A DNA stretch of 64,000 bases from Heterobilharzia americana (GCA_944470555.2 OX104134.1:49598691-49662690), one strand, 5' to 3'; positions 1 to 11,589 are shown, numbered from the stretch's first letter. Translations and numbers: made by a program. The notes: generated by a model from the sequence alone, not told the origin.

Positions 1-815
1 AGTGTTCCCCTACAGCAATGTGCCTACCTACAGGTTGGTTGAAAACCCAACAATGACTGGTCTTTACATCCTTTATTCATGACTTATTGGAGGCTGTGAC
101 CTGATCGTGAAAGCATGTTGAAGATTATGTAGTGTATTCGCTGGTTGGTGGTTTACATAGGGGTTAGTCTGTGATTTTAGTGACCATCTAGGGGGAGGCT
201 TGGAGAGGAGTAACAGACGTGAAAATATTTGTCATTTTCTGAGGCACACAACACCAATGCATGGACCGGCTCCAACTGTTTTTGGCTTAGCTATCAGAGC
301 GGGCGGATGTTAACGACTGCTACAATCGCCGTGCTCCCAATTAATCATGCTGTCACTGATCTCATGGTACAACATCACTCACTGGAAGGTCACTCGAGCA
401 GACCGCAACTGCTAGGTAGTATAAGATGCGAATATTGCACAACTAAAGGAGGAGTAATAGTACTGTGCCCAAGTGATAAATGTGTGGAATTTTAGAAAAA
501 TGCACATCTCACTTAACGGATGAAAGCAGCCTTGCCAACTTGACAGGAGAGTGAAGGGAGTCATCCGTCTGAGTGCAAAGTCGTAGACTCTTTCAGGACA
601 TTTATAATTCCAATATCCAATATCCAATATTGATAGTGCGAGCGTAGAAAACTAGTAGTTTTTGATCTCTCGCGTCTAGTTCTTAGGGCTTGGTTCCAGT
701 TGTTCGGTTTACTCCTGCAGTGGACGAGGAAATCCCTCTGCTTTCTTGCTTTTAGCTTCGGTGAGGTGGATGTTTTGTGGGTTAGTAGGTTGTAATTTGT
801 AGAGTGATTAGGGAG
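1..815. other. Non-coding flank, no gene recognised
   Basis: I see no convincing coding potential. A short tandem of a 9-bp unit (TCCAATATC-like, three copies) sits at about 605-632. The right part may be further decayed LINE sequence continuing from the element on its right, but no conserved protein motif is readable. Confidence 0.4.
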
Positions 816-1160
816 CTACGGGTTGCTGGGAAGTTTAGAGAACTGCCATGACTCCTGTCTGTGTAGGTACCTGAAGAGAATAGTAAGGTAGTGGTAAAGG
901 AATGAAGAGAGAATAAAGAAGAGAGTGAAGTAGCACCATAGAGACTCTGGGAGCTGGGTTAAGGCCGTATCGCTAACCATCCTTGCCTTTAAACAGGAGT
1001 TTACGTAGATAGCCACTCCCCCTCCTGCTCTATGTTCCCTGTCCCTGCGGAAGAGTTCCATGCCAGCAACACGCATCTCTTCGTCGGAGATGTCCGATGA
1101 GAGCCAGGATTCGGTGATGAATATGATGTCGTAGTGCTGATGTTCACGCAGCGTCCTCAT
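816..1160 (-). pseudogene. CR1-like LINE ORF2, endonuclease N-terminus only
   Basis: The first ~75 residues read like the start of the apurinic-endonuclease domain of a CR1/Jockey-group reverse transcriptase polyprotein. Visible motifs are YDIIFITESWLS, the block LFRRDREHRAGGGVAIYV and a PESLWC block. This domain would nick target DNA for target-primed reverse transcription. After PESLWC the homology stops and the frame continues into unrelated hydrophobic residues until a stop. The rest of the endonuclease and all of the reverse transcriptase are missing, so the element is 3'-truncated, which is unusual because LINEs normally lose their 5' end. It lies just downstream, in element orientation, of the ORF1 remnants. 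Homology is from motif recognition only; CR1 versus another Jockey-superfamily clade is not settled. Confidence 0.7.
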
Positions 1161-1293
1161 TTTGCTACCTTCCCTATTAGCCCCCTAACGTTGCTGTACA
1201 TACATATTAGAGTGTGCCTGATGAGAGGGGAGGTCTGGATGTGTATTTTCGCGGGATGAGCGCTTACGTGGTTGAATTTAGCCTCGCCAGTCC

Positions 1294-2982
1294 TCATAGG
1301 ACTGGCATTGTTCCGTTTTTTTGTGTTTTGTTCTTAACTTGGGTGGGGGCTGTAGCAGTGGTGGCTTCTTTACTTGATGTATCTAACTCACTGGTCAGCG
1401 CCTGTGTGACGACCACTGACTCCAGAGGTCTTGGTGGTTGCCGTCTCTCCTCTTGCCTTGTGGGTCTAGGCTTACTTTCACATATACGTATTGAGCCACC
1501 CATGCGATCTTTCGCATTATACCATGCGTGCAGAACGTCTGTGAGGGAGGCATATGAGTCGAACTGGACGGCAAGTAGTCTGGGATTGGGTATGGTCTTC
1601 AGGTGCGCTGGCCTTGGCAGTCTACTGACGCTGTTGGCCGGTATACTGTTGAGACCAACTTTGGTTGAGAGCCATTGCCATTGTTGGACGTCGTGAAAGT
1701 ACCGATCTTTGACCGAGCTGTCACTTGGCAATTCTGGAATCCCATGTACAACTATAGTGTTGTTTCTGTTGGGATTTCCAACCGCTGACTTTCTCTCCTC
1801 CTCTCTTACTGACCATGGCTTGTCAGGCCTGGCCCGAATTTTACAGGCATTAACAACGTCCGGTTGTCGCGAGAGGAGGAGTGTGTCTTCAGCCTCTTTG
1901 GCGGTATTTAGGGACACACGTAAAGGGGGTGGCTTATCTCGGGGTGCATGGCTTCCTCGAGAAAGGCGACACAAGTTGCAGGGAGGGGAGGGAGTCCCAG
2001 CATCTGACAGTAGTCGGTCCACATTCGGCTGTCAAATTGTTCCCTCTCGACCAACAATGAGTCTGTCGATACATCGACGTTGAACAAAATGATCGAGTTG
2101 GTCCTCCTGTGACCTGGGTTCGTTGTGGGTGGCACGCCCGACTTCCCAATGGGTTTGAGTAATTCCACTGGTTGTTTCTCAGTCACGGTGTGTGGGGTGT
2201 TCGGAATGGGTTTCGTAGAGGCTTCGGCGGTCGATGTCTTTGGCCATGCGCTTGACGTCCCCTGGGGCCGGGTAGGGGGTATGGAGACTTGACCTAATAT
2301 GGTCCCCACGCGAGGTGGCGTGCCCACAGCTGGAGCTCTAGGTCTGTTTCCAGGTCTCTCTGTGTTATCCTTTGGTGTTAACCCTACTTATTCGAGGATG
2401 CTGGTAGCTTTTGCGTGGCGGAGAGCTTTCTGTGCGGAGTGCGGGCATTTTCCTGCACTCTGGACAGATGTACCAGAACCACTTGCATGGTTGTCTCTTC
2501 ATCAGCTTATAGTATTGTCGGGGGACTTTGGTATCGCAGTGGCAATGCGCCCATCGTTGACACAGGTTGCATGCAAATGCCTCATCGACTACCGAAACAA
2601 CTTTGGTGCAAACACTGCAGCCATCGGGTGTCGTAATACAGCCTTCCTTCCATGAATAAGGTGCTACGGATTGTGGCGAACTGCTTGTGGCTGCCTTGTT
2701 CTGAAGCCTTTTACGTCGTCTTCTATGTTCAGGCATGGTATGATCCTTGCTCAAGATAGGACTAGTTTGTGACGGGCTAGTGCTACTCTGTGTCACCTGT
2801 CTGATGGCGACTGGAATTCTAGAAACATGGGTTGGCCACTTCTTTAGAAGTTCGGTGTTCTGCCCTACCTCTGTTTGTCTTCTAGTACAGACTAGTGTGT
2901 TGTTTAGGGTGTTACTGGCCGTTTTTGTGCACGACCGCGTTATCCGTGTCAAAGCTTCAGACCTAGCGTTTTGGGCAGACAT
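1294..2982 (-). pseudogene. CR1-like LINE ORF1 with PHD-type zinc finger, frameshifted
   Basis: Three overlapping minus-strand frames make up one broken ORF1. The first (2982-2365, 205 aa) has a C4HC3-like PHD finger at residues 122-176 (CSVC, CNLC, an H in the RWAHCHC stretch, C, CPEC) preceded by a basic HRRRRKR stretch near residue 86. It stops at 2365. The following part is read at 2327-1908 and, after a frame change inside their overlap, at 2022-1294. These carry Pro/Thr/Ser-rich sequence and a domain with NTIVVHGIPE and LNSIPANSVSRL motifs resembling the ORF1 RNA-binding region of such LINEs. PHD-like fingers are known in ORF1 of some CR1-type LINEs. The start is the ATG at 2982. Frame breaks mean it cannot produce one full protein. 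Confidence 0.62.
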
Positions 2983-3455
2983 GTCGCTATGATATAAACT
3001 TCTTGGGAAAACAAGTAGTTAACAACAATAAGAGGGTTGAAGACTGAATGCAGCAAAAGGACAGAATAGAAAAGGGAAGATAATTTATTTTGGCTCACCT
3101 TCAGACACTTGTCACTTGATCCTCTGCTCTTGACCAACGAGTTTAACCGTAAGCTCCAGATGCGTATGTATAACCAGGAAAGATATTTCCTGGGGAATGA
3201 CCTCCGAGGAGAACCGAGAGCTAAGGCAGTTTGGCAGTTGAAACGCCCAAGAACCACTGACAGGAGGTAGACCGGTTGGTTCAAAGGAATAATAATGCCA
3301 ATTTTCAACTGTTGAGGAGTGAGCTGACGAATACGCAGGGGTGAGGTGCGTGGACGGACAGAAGTGCTGCAAACGTTCGATGTTTTTAGATTGAGTATTG
3401 AAAGTGGGAGTTTTTCAGTGTGGAAAAATCCAAAAGCTGAGAGACGAGAGAAAAC
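2983..3455. other. Probable LINE 5' leader, non-coding
   Basis: Lies immediately upstream of the ORF1 start of the minus-strand CR1-like fragment and abuts the LTR of the neighbouring gypsy element. Open frames here overlap each other on the same strand and have no recognisable motif, so I treat it as 5' UTR of the LINE or older intergenic DNA. Confidence 0.35.
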
Positions 3456-3799
3456 ATTTAGGATTTGTCCTGGTGCGAACTTGACAGACGCAAAGACCAA
3501 TCACTAATTATTCGAACTTGTTATATACCCACGAATACGAGACCAAGGAAGAACACGATAGCGTAGTCGGATGGAATAGTATATTTGGATGGTTATGCCA
3601 AAATACCGATGCGTTCCAACTAACTGGCTAGAGAGTCGAATACGAGCAATGCAACGTAACACGACAGCGTGCCAAATGGCGAGGATGCTTGACCGGATGC
3701 CTTCAGCTTAGCGAGTCCAGTTAAACTATCAAGGTCAGCATCAATGTCGAAGTCGTCAAACCCTAGGCTATTGATTTTGGGGAAGTGTATGACGCTACA
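3456..3799 (-). repeat. 3' LTR of the first gypsy element
   Basis: Matches 6352-6695 over the whole 344 bp with no difference found by eye. On the element strand it begins TGTAG and ends near CAAATCCTAAAT. It contains a TATATA box-like stretch inside the unit (plus-strand TTATATACCC at about 3520). Confidence 0.88.
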
Positions 3800-3815
3800 G
3801 ATCACTCCCCCCCTA
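3800..3815 (-). promoter_or_regulatory. Polypurine tract of the first gypsy element
   Basis: On the minus strand the purine run AGGGGGGGAGTGATC lies directly before the 3' LTR start (TGTAG). This is the expected position of the plus-strand DNA primer of an LTR retrotransposon. Confidence 0.7.
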
Positions 3816-4270
3816 GTGGGTTCGTGAGGACCCTAAGACGATACCAGCCGGAAGTAAAAACCCAGTGGTTTCTCCACTGGTAAAACTCTCCCGATGGGCT
3901 CACTGCGTGAGGTGGCCCCTGGTTGTCTGAACCTTATTCTAGGGTGTCGTGGCGATTAAATAAATAAAATACAATAAATGAAATTGTACGTCGGTCGCGG
4001 TCATCTGTTCCTTTCGACGTTCCGTCCAGTGCTCGTTGCACCTGGAATATAAATAAAAGTCTTTAATACCACGAAAACGTTGCGTAAAAATGGGAATTAT
4101 TTATATATAAACGTGTCGAAAAAGAAAAATTTACGCTTATCTTCGCCGGTTGTTTTTAGTTTTTATTACATGGTAAATAAAAATTGATATAAAAAGGCAA
4201 AGTGTACGAGGGTTTGTGCCGGTAAATAAGAAAAATAGTGCCTCGAAAAAAATGGTTGGCACACACATAG
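3816..4270 (-). other. 3' untranslated region of the first gypsy element
   Basis: AT-rich sequence between the integrase C-terminus and the polypurine tract. No ORF or structured motif was recognised. Confidence 0.5.
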
Positions 4271-4640
4271 CTAAGTTGAATATGACTTCAGGTACTCTGG
4301 GAACCTGACGGTTCGACCTGATCGTGTTTTTTGTTGCGCCGATGGTTGTTGCAGCTGTGCATTACCAGGCACATCGTCGAGAATTTCGATAATTGAGTCA
4401 TCCGTCGGCCGGATGTAGCGAGCTGAAACGTCACTTACAATGGGGTTGCCTTCGAAATAAGCTGGTTTCAAACGGTCGATACTGACAGTATCTTCGCGTC
4501 CGCCTCGCTCAATTACATAGAATTTCTCATGTCGCTTAATCACTTTGAACGGCCCGTCGTAGGGTGGTTCAAGTGGTCGACGAACAGCGTCGTGGCGAAC
4601 AAACACGTGTGATGTCTTCTGTAAACTGGGGTGGACGAAA
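4271..4640 (-). pseudogene. Integrase C-terminus (GPF/Y-like module), gypsy element 1
   Basis: From about 4640 leftwards the minus strand reads [17 protein letters not shown], then a PPYDGPFKV core, a VIERGGREDTVSIDRLKPAY segment and a proline-poor tail ending KSYST. The same order of motifs occurs at 17700-17880 in the complete relative ([30 protein letters not shown]-like), which places it at the C-terminal end of integrase, a module thought to contact DNA or chromatin. The catalytic core is absent. The frame differs from that of the preceding protease/RT segment, so even a Gag-Pol fusion could not include it. Confidence 0.75.
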
Positions 4641-5529
4641 ACATCGGTCGTTTGCGGTCTGGGGTTGTTTTGGCGTTGAGCCTTTGGTAATCACCGGTTG
4701 GACGCCAGTCGTTGCTATCCTTTTTGGGAACCATGTGCAATGGCGATGCCCAAGGACTGTTCGACGGTCTGATAATGCCCAGTTCGAGCATATGGTCGAA
4801 TTCATTTTTCGCCGTTTGGAGCTTATCGGGGGCTAAACGGCGCGCTTTGGATGCCACAGGTGGACCTGTGGTTGTGACGTGATGCATAACATTGCTGGTT
4901 ATGCACGGAAGAGTGTGTTTCGGTTGTTGTAACTCTGGATATTTCTCCAGAACTGCCTGGTAGGACGCGTCGTCTGATTGTTTAGTCCTAACGATGGCTA
5001 AACTCGGACCTACATAGGTGGTGCCGCCAATAGATAACTTTGTGTTGTTATCTATCAGTCGTCGACGGCGAGCATCTACGAGTAGATCGTAATGGTTCAG
5101 CAAATCTATGCCAATGATAGGCATAGAGACGTCTGCCAGGAGGAAAATCCAGTGAATAGGTTTGCGTAAACCTAAGTTGAGGTAGGCATACCGTCTCCCG
5201 AATGTCGCGATTGCCTTGCCGTTGGCTGCTTGAAGATTGAAGGATGGGTCGAGATGACGCTCCTTTGTCGTTGCTGGAAGAACGCTAACTTCTGCGCCGG
5301 TGTCGACGAGGTAGCGGACTTTCGTTTTAATGTCGGTGACGTAGAGCAAACGGCTTTTTCCGCCGGCTACGGTTGCCGTGAGCACGTGCCGGCGTGACCG
5401 TTTCCCGAGTTCGGTCCTTCTTAAAACGGCATGGTTTACGACATTTTCTGGCTTCATCCCCGTAAGTGTTATGAAACCAGCACCATTCAGGGTTTTCCAC
5501 CCTGTTGGGTTTCGTTTTAGGGCTACCAC
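4640..5529 (-). pseudogene. Pol remnant: aspartic protease and truncated reverse transcriptase, gypsy element 1
   Basis: The frame opens at 5529 inside gag. Residues 74-84 carry the retropepsin active site [11 protein letters not shown], which cleaves the polyprotein in related elements. A flap/IIGIDLL region follows near residue 135. From about residue 205 the RT N-terminus appears: [17 protein letters not shown], then PLHMVPKK and [19 protein letters not shown]. The palm motif with the catalytic aspartates never arrives. At about 4640 the sequence jumps to the integrase C-terminus in another frame and the ORF ends in junk at 4540. In the sibling element the finger and protease share one frame. 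Here they are in different frames, overlapping by about 200 nt, so either a programmed shift or a mutation is involved. Confidence 0.8.
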
Positions 5530-6205
5530 GCGACTTGCTGCGATGCGCCAAGGTGCGTTTCTGTGAAGTGCTACGTGATCTAGGACTTCGAGATCGTAGC
5601 AACCGTTTCACAGAGTTGCACAACTTGGTCACCTCCGAATCCTGGCGCTCTGTTTTGTCACAGATAGAATATACGTTGGAGACGGGTCTGCTGGATATCT
5701 CCAGTATTTTATCTGCTGAAGCTGCCAGGTCGTCGAGTGGGACTGACTGGAGTGTCACCAACACGGTTTGCACCGGTTGTGGTAGTTTCGAGAGAAATAG
5801 TTCTCGGAAGAAACCATCGTCAAATGTTCGTGCACCGATTACTTCTCGCATGCGTGCGAGGACTTCAGTAGCTGAGTGGCTGCCTAGCTCGATGTTACGA
5901 AGCAATTCGTCTAGACGTTGGCGATCTGTGAGATCGCTTTTCTTCAAGAGTGCAGCCTTTAGAAGTGCATAAGGGTCACTTACTTCAGGATTAAACATGT
6001 TTGCTGTAACATACCTGTTTAATTCTCGCGGTAGTGAACGTATGACAGCAAGAAATCGAGAATGAGGATCTGAGACACCCTGTTCTCGAAAATCGGCCTC
6101 GGCATACAGAAACCATGTTTCTGCATTGTCTGGCCAATATGGCACGAGTTGGATCGTGTTCGAGGTCGGCTTAATACGAATAAGCTTGGGAGTGTGGTCG
6201 GACAT
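5327..6205 (-). CDS. Gag of CsRn1-like gypsy element 1 (intact ORF)
   Basis: An open 292-codon frame with an ATG at 6205. The N-terminal half ([20 protein letters not shown] and following helical sequence to about residue 170) resembles the capsid region of CsRn1/Boudicca Gag. It is followed by a Ser/Arg-rich basic stretch (residues ~205-235) and a CHCC finger at residues 242-259 (CWFH, then C, then KPC), which replaces the usual CCHC knuckle and would bind element RNA. This protein would form the cytoplasmic particle. The last ~30 residues lie beyond the point where the sibling element passes into protease. Whether it is still expressed cannot be seen; the pol part is dead, so at most it could act for other copies. 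Confidence 0.8.
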   Translation of the reverse strand: MSDHTPKLIRIKPTSNTIQLVPYWPDNAETWFLYAEADFREQGVSDPHSRFLAVIRSLPRELNRYVTANMFNPEVSDPYALLKAALLKKSDLTDRQRLDELLRNIELGSHSATEVLARMREVIGARTFDDGFFRELFLSKLPQPVQTVLVTLQSVPLDDLAASADKILEISSRPVSNVYSICDKTERQDSEVTKLCNSVKRLLRSRSPRSRSTSQKRTLAHRSKSRGSPKTKPNRVENPEWCWFHNTYGDEARKCRKPCRFKKDRTRETVTPARAHGNRSRRKKPFALRHRH

Positions 6206-6296
6206 GAGAAAGTGTAGTAAATGGATATATAAATGTTATCGAAATGAAAACAATAAACAAATATAAAATGGAACAGGCTCACCAATTCAATACTTG

Positions 6297-6351
6297 CTAT
6301 TGTTCGGGATATGTGATCACGTCGGGATATTTGATCACGTCGGGCTCACCA
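6297..6351 (-). promoter_or_regulatory. tRNA-Trp-type primer binding site with tandem 18-bp duplication
   Basis: Directly inside the 5' LTR the element strand reads TGGTGAGCCCGACGTGATC (6351-6333). This is complementary to the 3' end of eukaryotic tRNA-Trp (TCACGTCGGGGTCACCA) with one mismatch. The inner 12 bases (GATCACGTCGGG on the plus strand) are repeated at 6315-6326, 18 bp away, and a more decayed third unit ends near 6314. Confidence 0.8.
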
Positions 6352-6695
6352 ATTTAGGATTTGTCCTGGTGCGAACTTGACAGACGCAAAGACCAATCAC
6401 TAATTATTCGAACTTGTTATATACCCACGAATACGAGACCAAGGAAGAACACGATAGCGTAGTCGGATGGAATAGTATATTTGGATGGTTATGCCAAAAT
6501 ACCGATGCGTTCCAACTAACTGGCTAGAGAGTCGAATACGAGCAATGCAACGTAACACGACAGCGTGCCAAATGGCGAGGATGCTTGACCGGATGCCTTC
6601 AGCTTAGCGAGTCCAGTTAAACTATCAAGGTCAGCATCAATGTCGAAGTCGTCAAACCCTAGGCTATTGATTTTGGGGAAGTGTATGACGCTACA
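6352..6695 (-). repeat. 5' LTR of the first gypsy element
   Basis: Partner of the repeat at 3456-3799, identical by eye. The primer binding site abuts it on the left and unrelated DNA on the right. Confidence 0.88.
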
Positions 6696-9600
6696 AACAC
6701 GTCACTACTCAAGGAGCTATTCGGACACACATCTGAGAGGTGTCAACACTTTTTCTATCGATTCGCTTACTTTTACCTCGGGAAGATTAACTAATCTTCA
6801 AGGCACACCTAAGACAGTGCCCAGTGGTGCTGAAAGTTACCTGGCCGGTTGTTCTGCTTGGTTGAAAAGACATCTTAAAGATTTCCCAATTGACACCTAC
6901 GAGGAATTGTCAAACTCCGACGTGAAGTAGAGATCCAATCCACACTGAGCAATATCTTGGTGGCTTTCGAAAAGGGTAAATTGAGATTAACAATGAGAAT
7001 AAGTCTTGATTATTAAAAGGCAAGGCATAGATGATGAGACGCTCGAAACATTTCTTAGTAACTCAAAGAGTACCACTTCCCCTTGAAAAAAATGATTTGC
7101 TTTGATGTTCTTATGGCCAAAAGGTTGGCGACTCTGTGAGTGAATTTAGCGCCTCAAACGAGCAAAACGGAGATCAAGATTGGAACAAGCAAAGTACACG
7201 AGACTCATATTGTGAAAAAGGTGGCTGAAAGTGTGTACTAGTTCTGTAGATGAGAGGAATGAGGAAAGCTTTGTCAAAACTAACAGGTTGGACATTTAGT
7301 GTTAACGTTCCACAAGCCTTTGGTTGATGACTACGTTGAGGTTGATCGAGTGTCAAGGTCAGTAATGATGGCTTCATATGATCGATTTGCCGACACGAAA
7401 TGTGTATTGAGTTAAAGGCTGTGAAAGAAATTATTAAGTGTGTAAGCACCAGGCCACTTCGAGCAGTGGTTTGAAGACAATAGGAGTGATACAAGGAGAT
7501 ATGAGATTTTCAATATATCCGCGGATAACACTGATTTATTGCCCCATTATTGATAAGCTTAAGATTGTGTGCTGTTTCCAGTCAAAGTTATTTGATAATA
7601 TGTAATTAAGAATAACCTGTCAACTCAGGCAACAGTGAAGATGAGGTGGCACATGAGTGATGCAGGCTAAAGTGCGATTGCACATTCCTGTAGCATGTCT
7701 GTCTTTCATGTTTGCTTTCCGTTTACTTTCGCTCCATCCAAGAGTGGTTAAGACTGCCCTCAAATACAGATGAAAGATCAATAAGGAAGCGGATCTCTTT
7801 TTTTGAAAGAGAGTGTCAATAATGTCTGGTCATTGAAACAACAACGTTCGTTTGTGCAGACAAAATTCCCTTCTATTGACCTACTACAACCGTTCTGTGA
7901 TATATGCTACCGTTTGTTGTATTCAGTTCTTGAGAGGAAAACGACCAAAAGAAGTACTTATGTCATCAAACTGTTACCGTTGTGGAATTGAAGTCAATTA
8001 ATTTAGACCTGGAAGAAAGAAACTCTGGATTATTTAGATTTTCCTTTCCAACTACGTTGTTTCACACATCGGCGTTCACTGGAGGTAAACCGACCACTTG
8101 CTATCATTAATATCCTAGCGCGTGACAAAATTCGTTGTATAAGGGACGTCATTCTCACTCGTCCCACCTATCTTTACACTTTTGTTAATTTTAAAAATGC
8201 ATTTACAAGATTTTGTCGTGATTTTCAAGTTTATTTTTCCATGTGGCTTAGTTTTAATTCAGTGGCTCGTCTCCAACTGAGGTTTTAGTCTCTCCAGTTC
8301 ATCTCTAATCATCCGACGATTGCTCGTAGATGCTGTCCTTTAGCACAGGAACTGATACCACTATTCTGAAATTGTGTATACCACTTCAGATAGCCACCTC
8401 CACCGTTTACACTCTGACGCGGATCCGACGAAAAGCACGTTTCACTATGACTAAAGAGCACCTTGCCAAAGCTATATGTTACACCACGGTGACCCGCATA
8501 CGGCGTCTCCGTGAAGTGCTGCAGATAGTTTTCTCATCTTGCAGTTCATCAAGACTACTAACACTGCACCTACTCTGAGGCTGTGGCGTCAGAGACCGAC
8601 GCCGCTGGGGCTGATGCAGAATTAGGCAATAAAGCCGGGGTTATGCAAACTGTTTGGGACCCCTATGACAGTTTTCTTTATACTACTGAGCTGGACAATT
8701 CTGTTGCAGTGAGAGGTGTAACAAGCAAAACGTGGTCTCGACACCAAAATCTGCCCTGCACTAAGTGGCTGCAATCGTGATGTAGCTAAGGTTGAACTCC
8801 ACTATCAATTAAGTGGCAATCTTTGCCAGAAGTGCTTGATACTTGAGTGCGCAGGTCGAGTATCTAGCCCTAGAAGAAGGTCCCAAATATGGCGTGAGCC
8901 ATTCCTATGGACAAACAAGTAATACATATGTTTTGTTACCAAAAGAACACTAGTTCCGATCTCCTGGTAAGTAGAAAATTGATCAGCTTCCAAATTTATT
9001 AAAAGAATGGTAAAATCTCCCCTGTCATTAAATCTACGACACTGGAAATTAACAGACTCATCTAAATGATCGAGAAACCATAATGGTCTGACAGTGAGTC
9101 ATATTAATTCCGCATGTGAATGTAAATAAAATGAAGTTATACAATCATCATTACCATTTACATCTTAGTTTGGTGGAGCTTATAAAGTTAAGATGTTACT
9201 TTTGTCAGTATGAGATACCGAAAACCAGTTTTCGCTTCGAAGAATATTACCGCTAATAAGTAATCCTTATTGTTAGTCACAGGCCTCTCTTGCTGTTTTG
9301 CTGCCCTCTTCTGAATTCAGTTTGATTGATTTATGCTGATTAGAAAATAAAAATAGGGACAGCTACAGGTTGCAAATGCTTTGCAACTACTTTGACAGAA
9401 AGTAACAAAGCTCGTTGAAATATGTTTTGTCCTCACCATTGTGTCATCGAAAACATCGAACCTTTATTTAACTGAAGAAAATAGCACATCTTATTAATAT
9501 TCAACTAAATTCAGATGATACGGCAAGAAATCGCTGGATAGCATCACTATGGTATGATCAAATATGAGCGAACACTCACTGAAGTTTGTACGTTCTGAAA

Positions 9601-11570
9601 AAAGTAATGTTAAAATAACTGTGTGGGGTTAACATCAAAAATCATCCCTCATATAAATTGCAGCCTTCACCGCCAAAGGATGTCCCCTAACCAAGATGGT
9701 AATCCTGTTAGCCACCTTGATTTATTTGTCTTGAACACATACTGGTAACCGGTTTAGTGTGGATTTTAATTTAGTGGGCTAATTTGAAGTTCTGAGAAAT
9801 AATCAATCATATCCTAGCATGGATCTTCCACCGGACACCCACTTCAACTCAAATTATCGCTGAGTGATCAAGCAGTCATATACTTCTTCCTCAACAGATC
9901 CTTAAAAATCGATGCTGTTCGGTCATATTTAAGATCAATAAGTATGAAAAGGCATGCTTTCATAGCTATCTTCACTCTTCCTTTGCTGAAATGCAGTAAG
10001 TGCGGTCAGTGACTTAGATTGTTAAGTTTCGTCCCCAATACACTTTTAAACTGACTTTTAAGCATCGGTTACCAGTTCAGTCGCTCGCCAAAAGCATAAA
10101 GTCTATCTTCAGTAGATAGAAGCTACTCACAACTGGGATCAAGAACTTCCAAGTCCGTCACTCAGTCCTTAGTGCCATAATGTGCAATGGAAGTTTCAGG
10201 TAGTCAAACAGTAGTATTTACTCCTAAATAATTCCCAACCGAATCCTTGACATTCGACGTCATGAAGCTCCGTAAACTTTGACCTAGATTCTCCTTCTAG
10301 CTTATGCCAAGTTAGCGAAGGCATGGGTGTCCTTTTTATTCAGATTATGCTCACCGTAACACGAACCACCCATACTAACATTAATATCAGTCACTTTCTC
10401 CTCATCATCTAATACAGTGTCATTTCTCACGGGCAATAGTTTCCTTCTAGATTCCTGTTTTTGCGTTGTAATTTCACCTCAAAATTTCTTCATTTTCTGT
10501 GATCGGTTGACATTGTAGTACATTCGGAACGCAATTCCAATAAGAAAGAAACCGTTACAAATGTCGACATAAAATGGATGGAGCTGAAATGAAGAACTTT
10601 ATGTAGAGACAAAAACTACTGAATAACCTGCAATAAAGAAACAGGTTTCAGGAGTACGTTAGCGCGAGTCAAAATTGACGACATTCAGAACACCTGAATT
10701 ATAAACAAACAGCTTATGTTCAGGATATGGGACAACTTCATCAAATTTGTTCTTTACATTGGGGAGTATATATACCAAGCCGGCCAAAAATTTTCACTTA
10801 TACAGAGGATGTAATTTACAAGCAAAAGGGGATACAATGGTGCGCTAAGGGGAAAGAATATGTTGATTGACGCGTACAAATAAATTGGATGAAATCAAAT
10901 ACAGACAAATGACCAGGATTTTAGATTTCATTTCATGTATTGTGAATTTGTCGTTTGCATATTTTTTCCGCAATCTCCTTAACTCCATGAATTACGTTTT
11001 GGTGAGTAATTCCTTGTGCTCAACTGCCTTAATTTTCCTAACGCTTCATCTCTAGTTTTCTCTGATTCTTTTATTGATTTATTATTGCATCATCTCTTGC
11101 TTTACCTGTGAATTTTCGGCACGAGTTTCCAAGCGTATTGGAATTGCAGGACTATACTCATTGACGCTTAGTGCACACGATAAACACACGCTTCTATTTG
11201 GAATAAATGCAAATCAAGTCCTAGAACACTACTCAGAGCTCTGAGGAAACCGAAGAATCATCGAGACCAGAAGTCTTACTGCAGTTAGAAAAAAGTGTCC
11301 TAAATTCAGAGGCAGTCATCAGAACTGGAAACGCTTTTCAAAAATTGGAATCGCCGCCAGAATCACTGACTATCATGAAGGTTGACTTCTTACAGGAATC
11401 GTGAATTTCTCCGGAGAAGTATTCACACTGAGACAGCATATTGTGATAACATAAATTAACGTTGCTTTGGTACAGACTTGGTGCATTCTCTGGCATTCCG
11501 TAGTTCCGACACGAAATTCGCTCAAACAGGAAGAAATCTTGAGAAATAATCTCTCATTAAAAGCTTTATC
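6696..11570. other. Long AT-rich region without recognisable genes
   Basis: Only short open frames, none with a motif I recognise. A slightly more coding-like, GC-richer piece lies at 8580-8780 (65-codon frame) and another at 6770-6930, but neither matches a known family and no flanking splice signals stand out. Nothing else supported. Confidence 0.45.
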
Positions 11571-11589
11571 CGGAGTTGGTTGACGGCAT

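Larger units (their letters stand above)
3456..6695 (-). mobile_element. CsRn1/Boudicca-like Ty3/gypsy LTR retrotransposon, internally deleted
   Basis: A compact LTR element on the minus strand, bounded by two direct repeats of about 344 bp that I find identical by eye. Reading 5' to 3' on its own strand it has LTR, tRNA-Trp-type primer site, gag with a CHCC finger, protease, the beginning of reverse transcriptase, then a jump to the integrase C-terminus, polypurine tract and LTR. About 2.8 kb (rest of RT, RNase H, most of integrase) is missing when compared with the relative at 13.4-19.1 kb. The CHCC finger and Trp primer are hallmarks of the CsRn1 clade known from liver and blood flukes. 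Identical LTRs imply recent insertion. A perfect target duplication is not visible; flanks AAAAC (left) and AACAC (right) differ at one base. Confidence 0.85.

Noticed and set aside
3451..6700. Perfect target-site duplication for gypsy element 1
   Set aside because: Flanks AAAAC and AACAC differ by one base and shift with the choice of LTR end, so the duplication is unproven.
6640..6930. 96-codon plus-strand frame starting in the gypsy LTR
   Set aside because: The first part is antisense LTR; the rest has no recognisable motif or splice signals.
8583..8780. 65-codon frame with fairly balanced composition
   Set aside because: No family recognised and no second exon nearby; too short to support alone.
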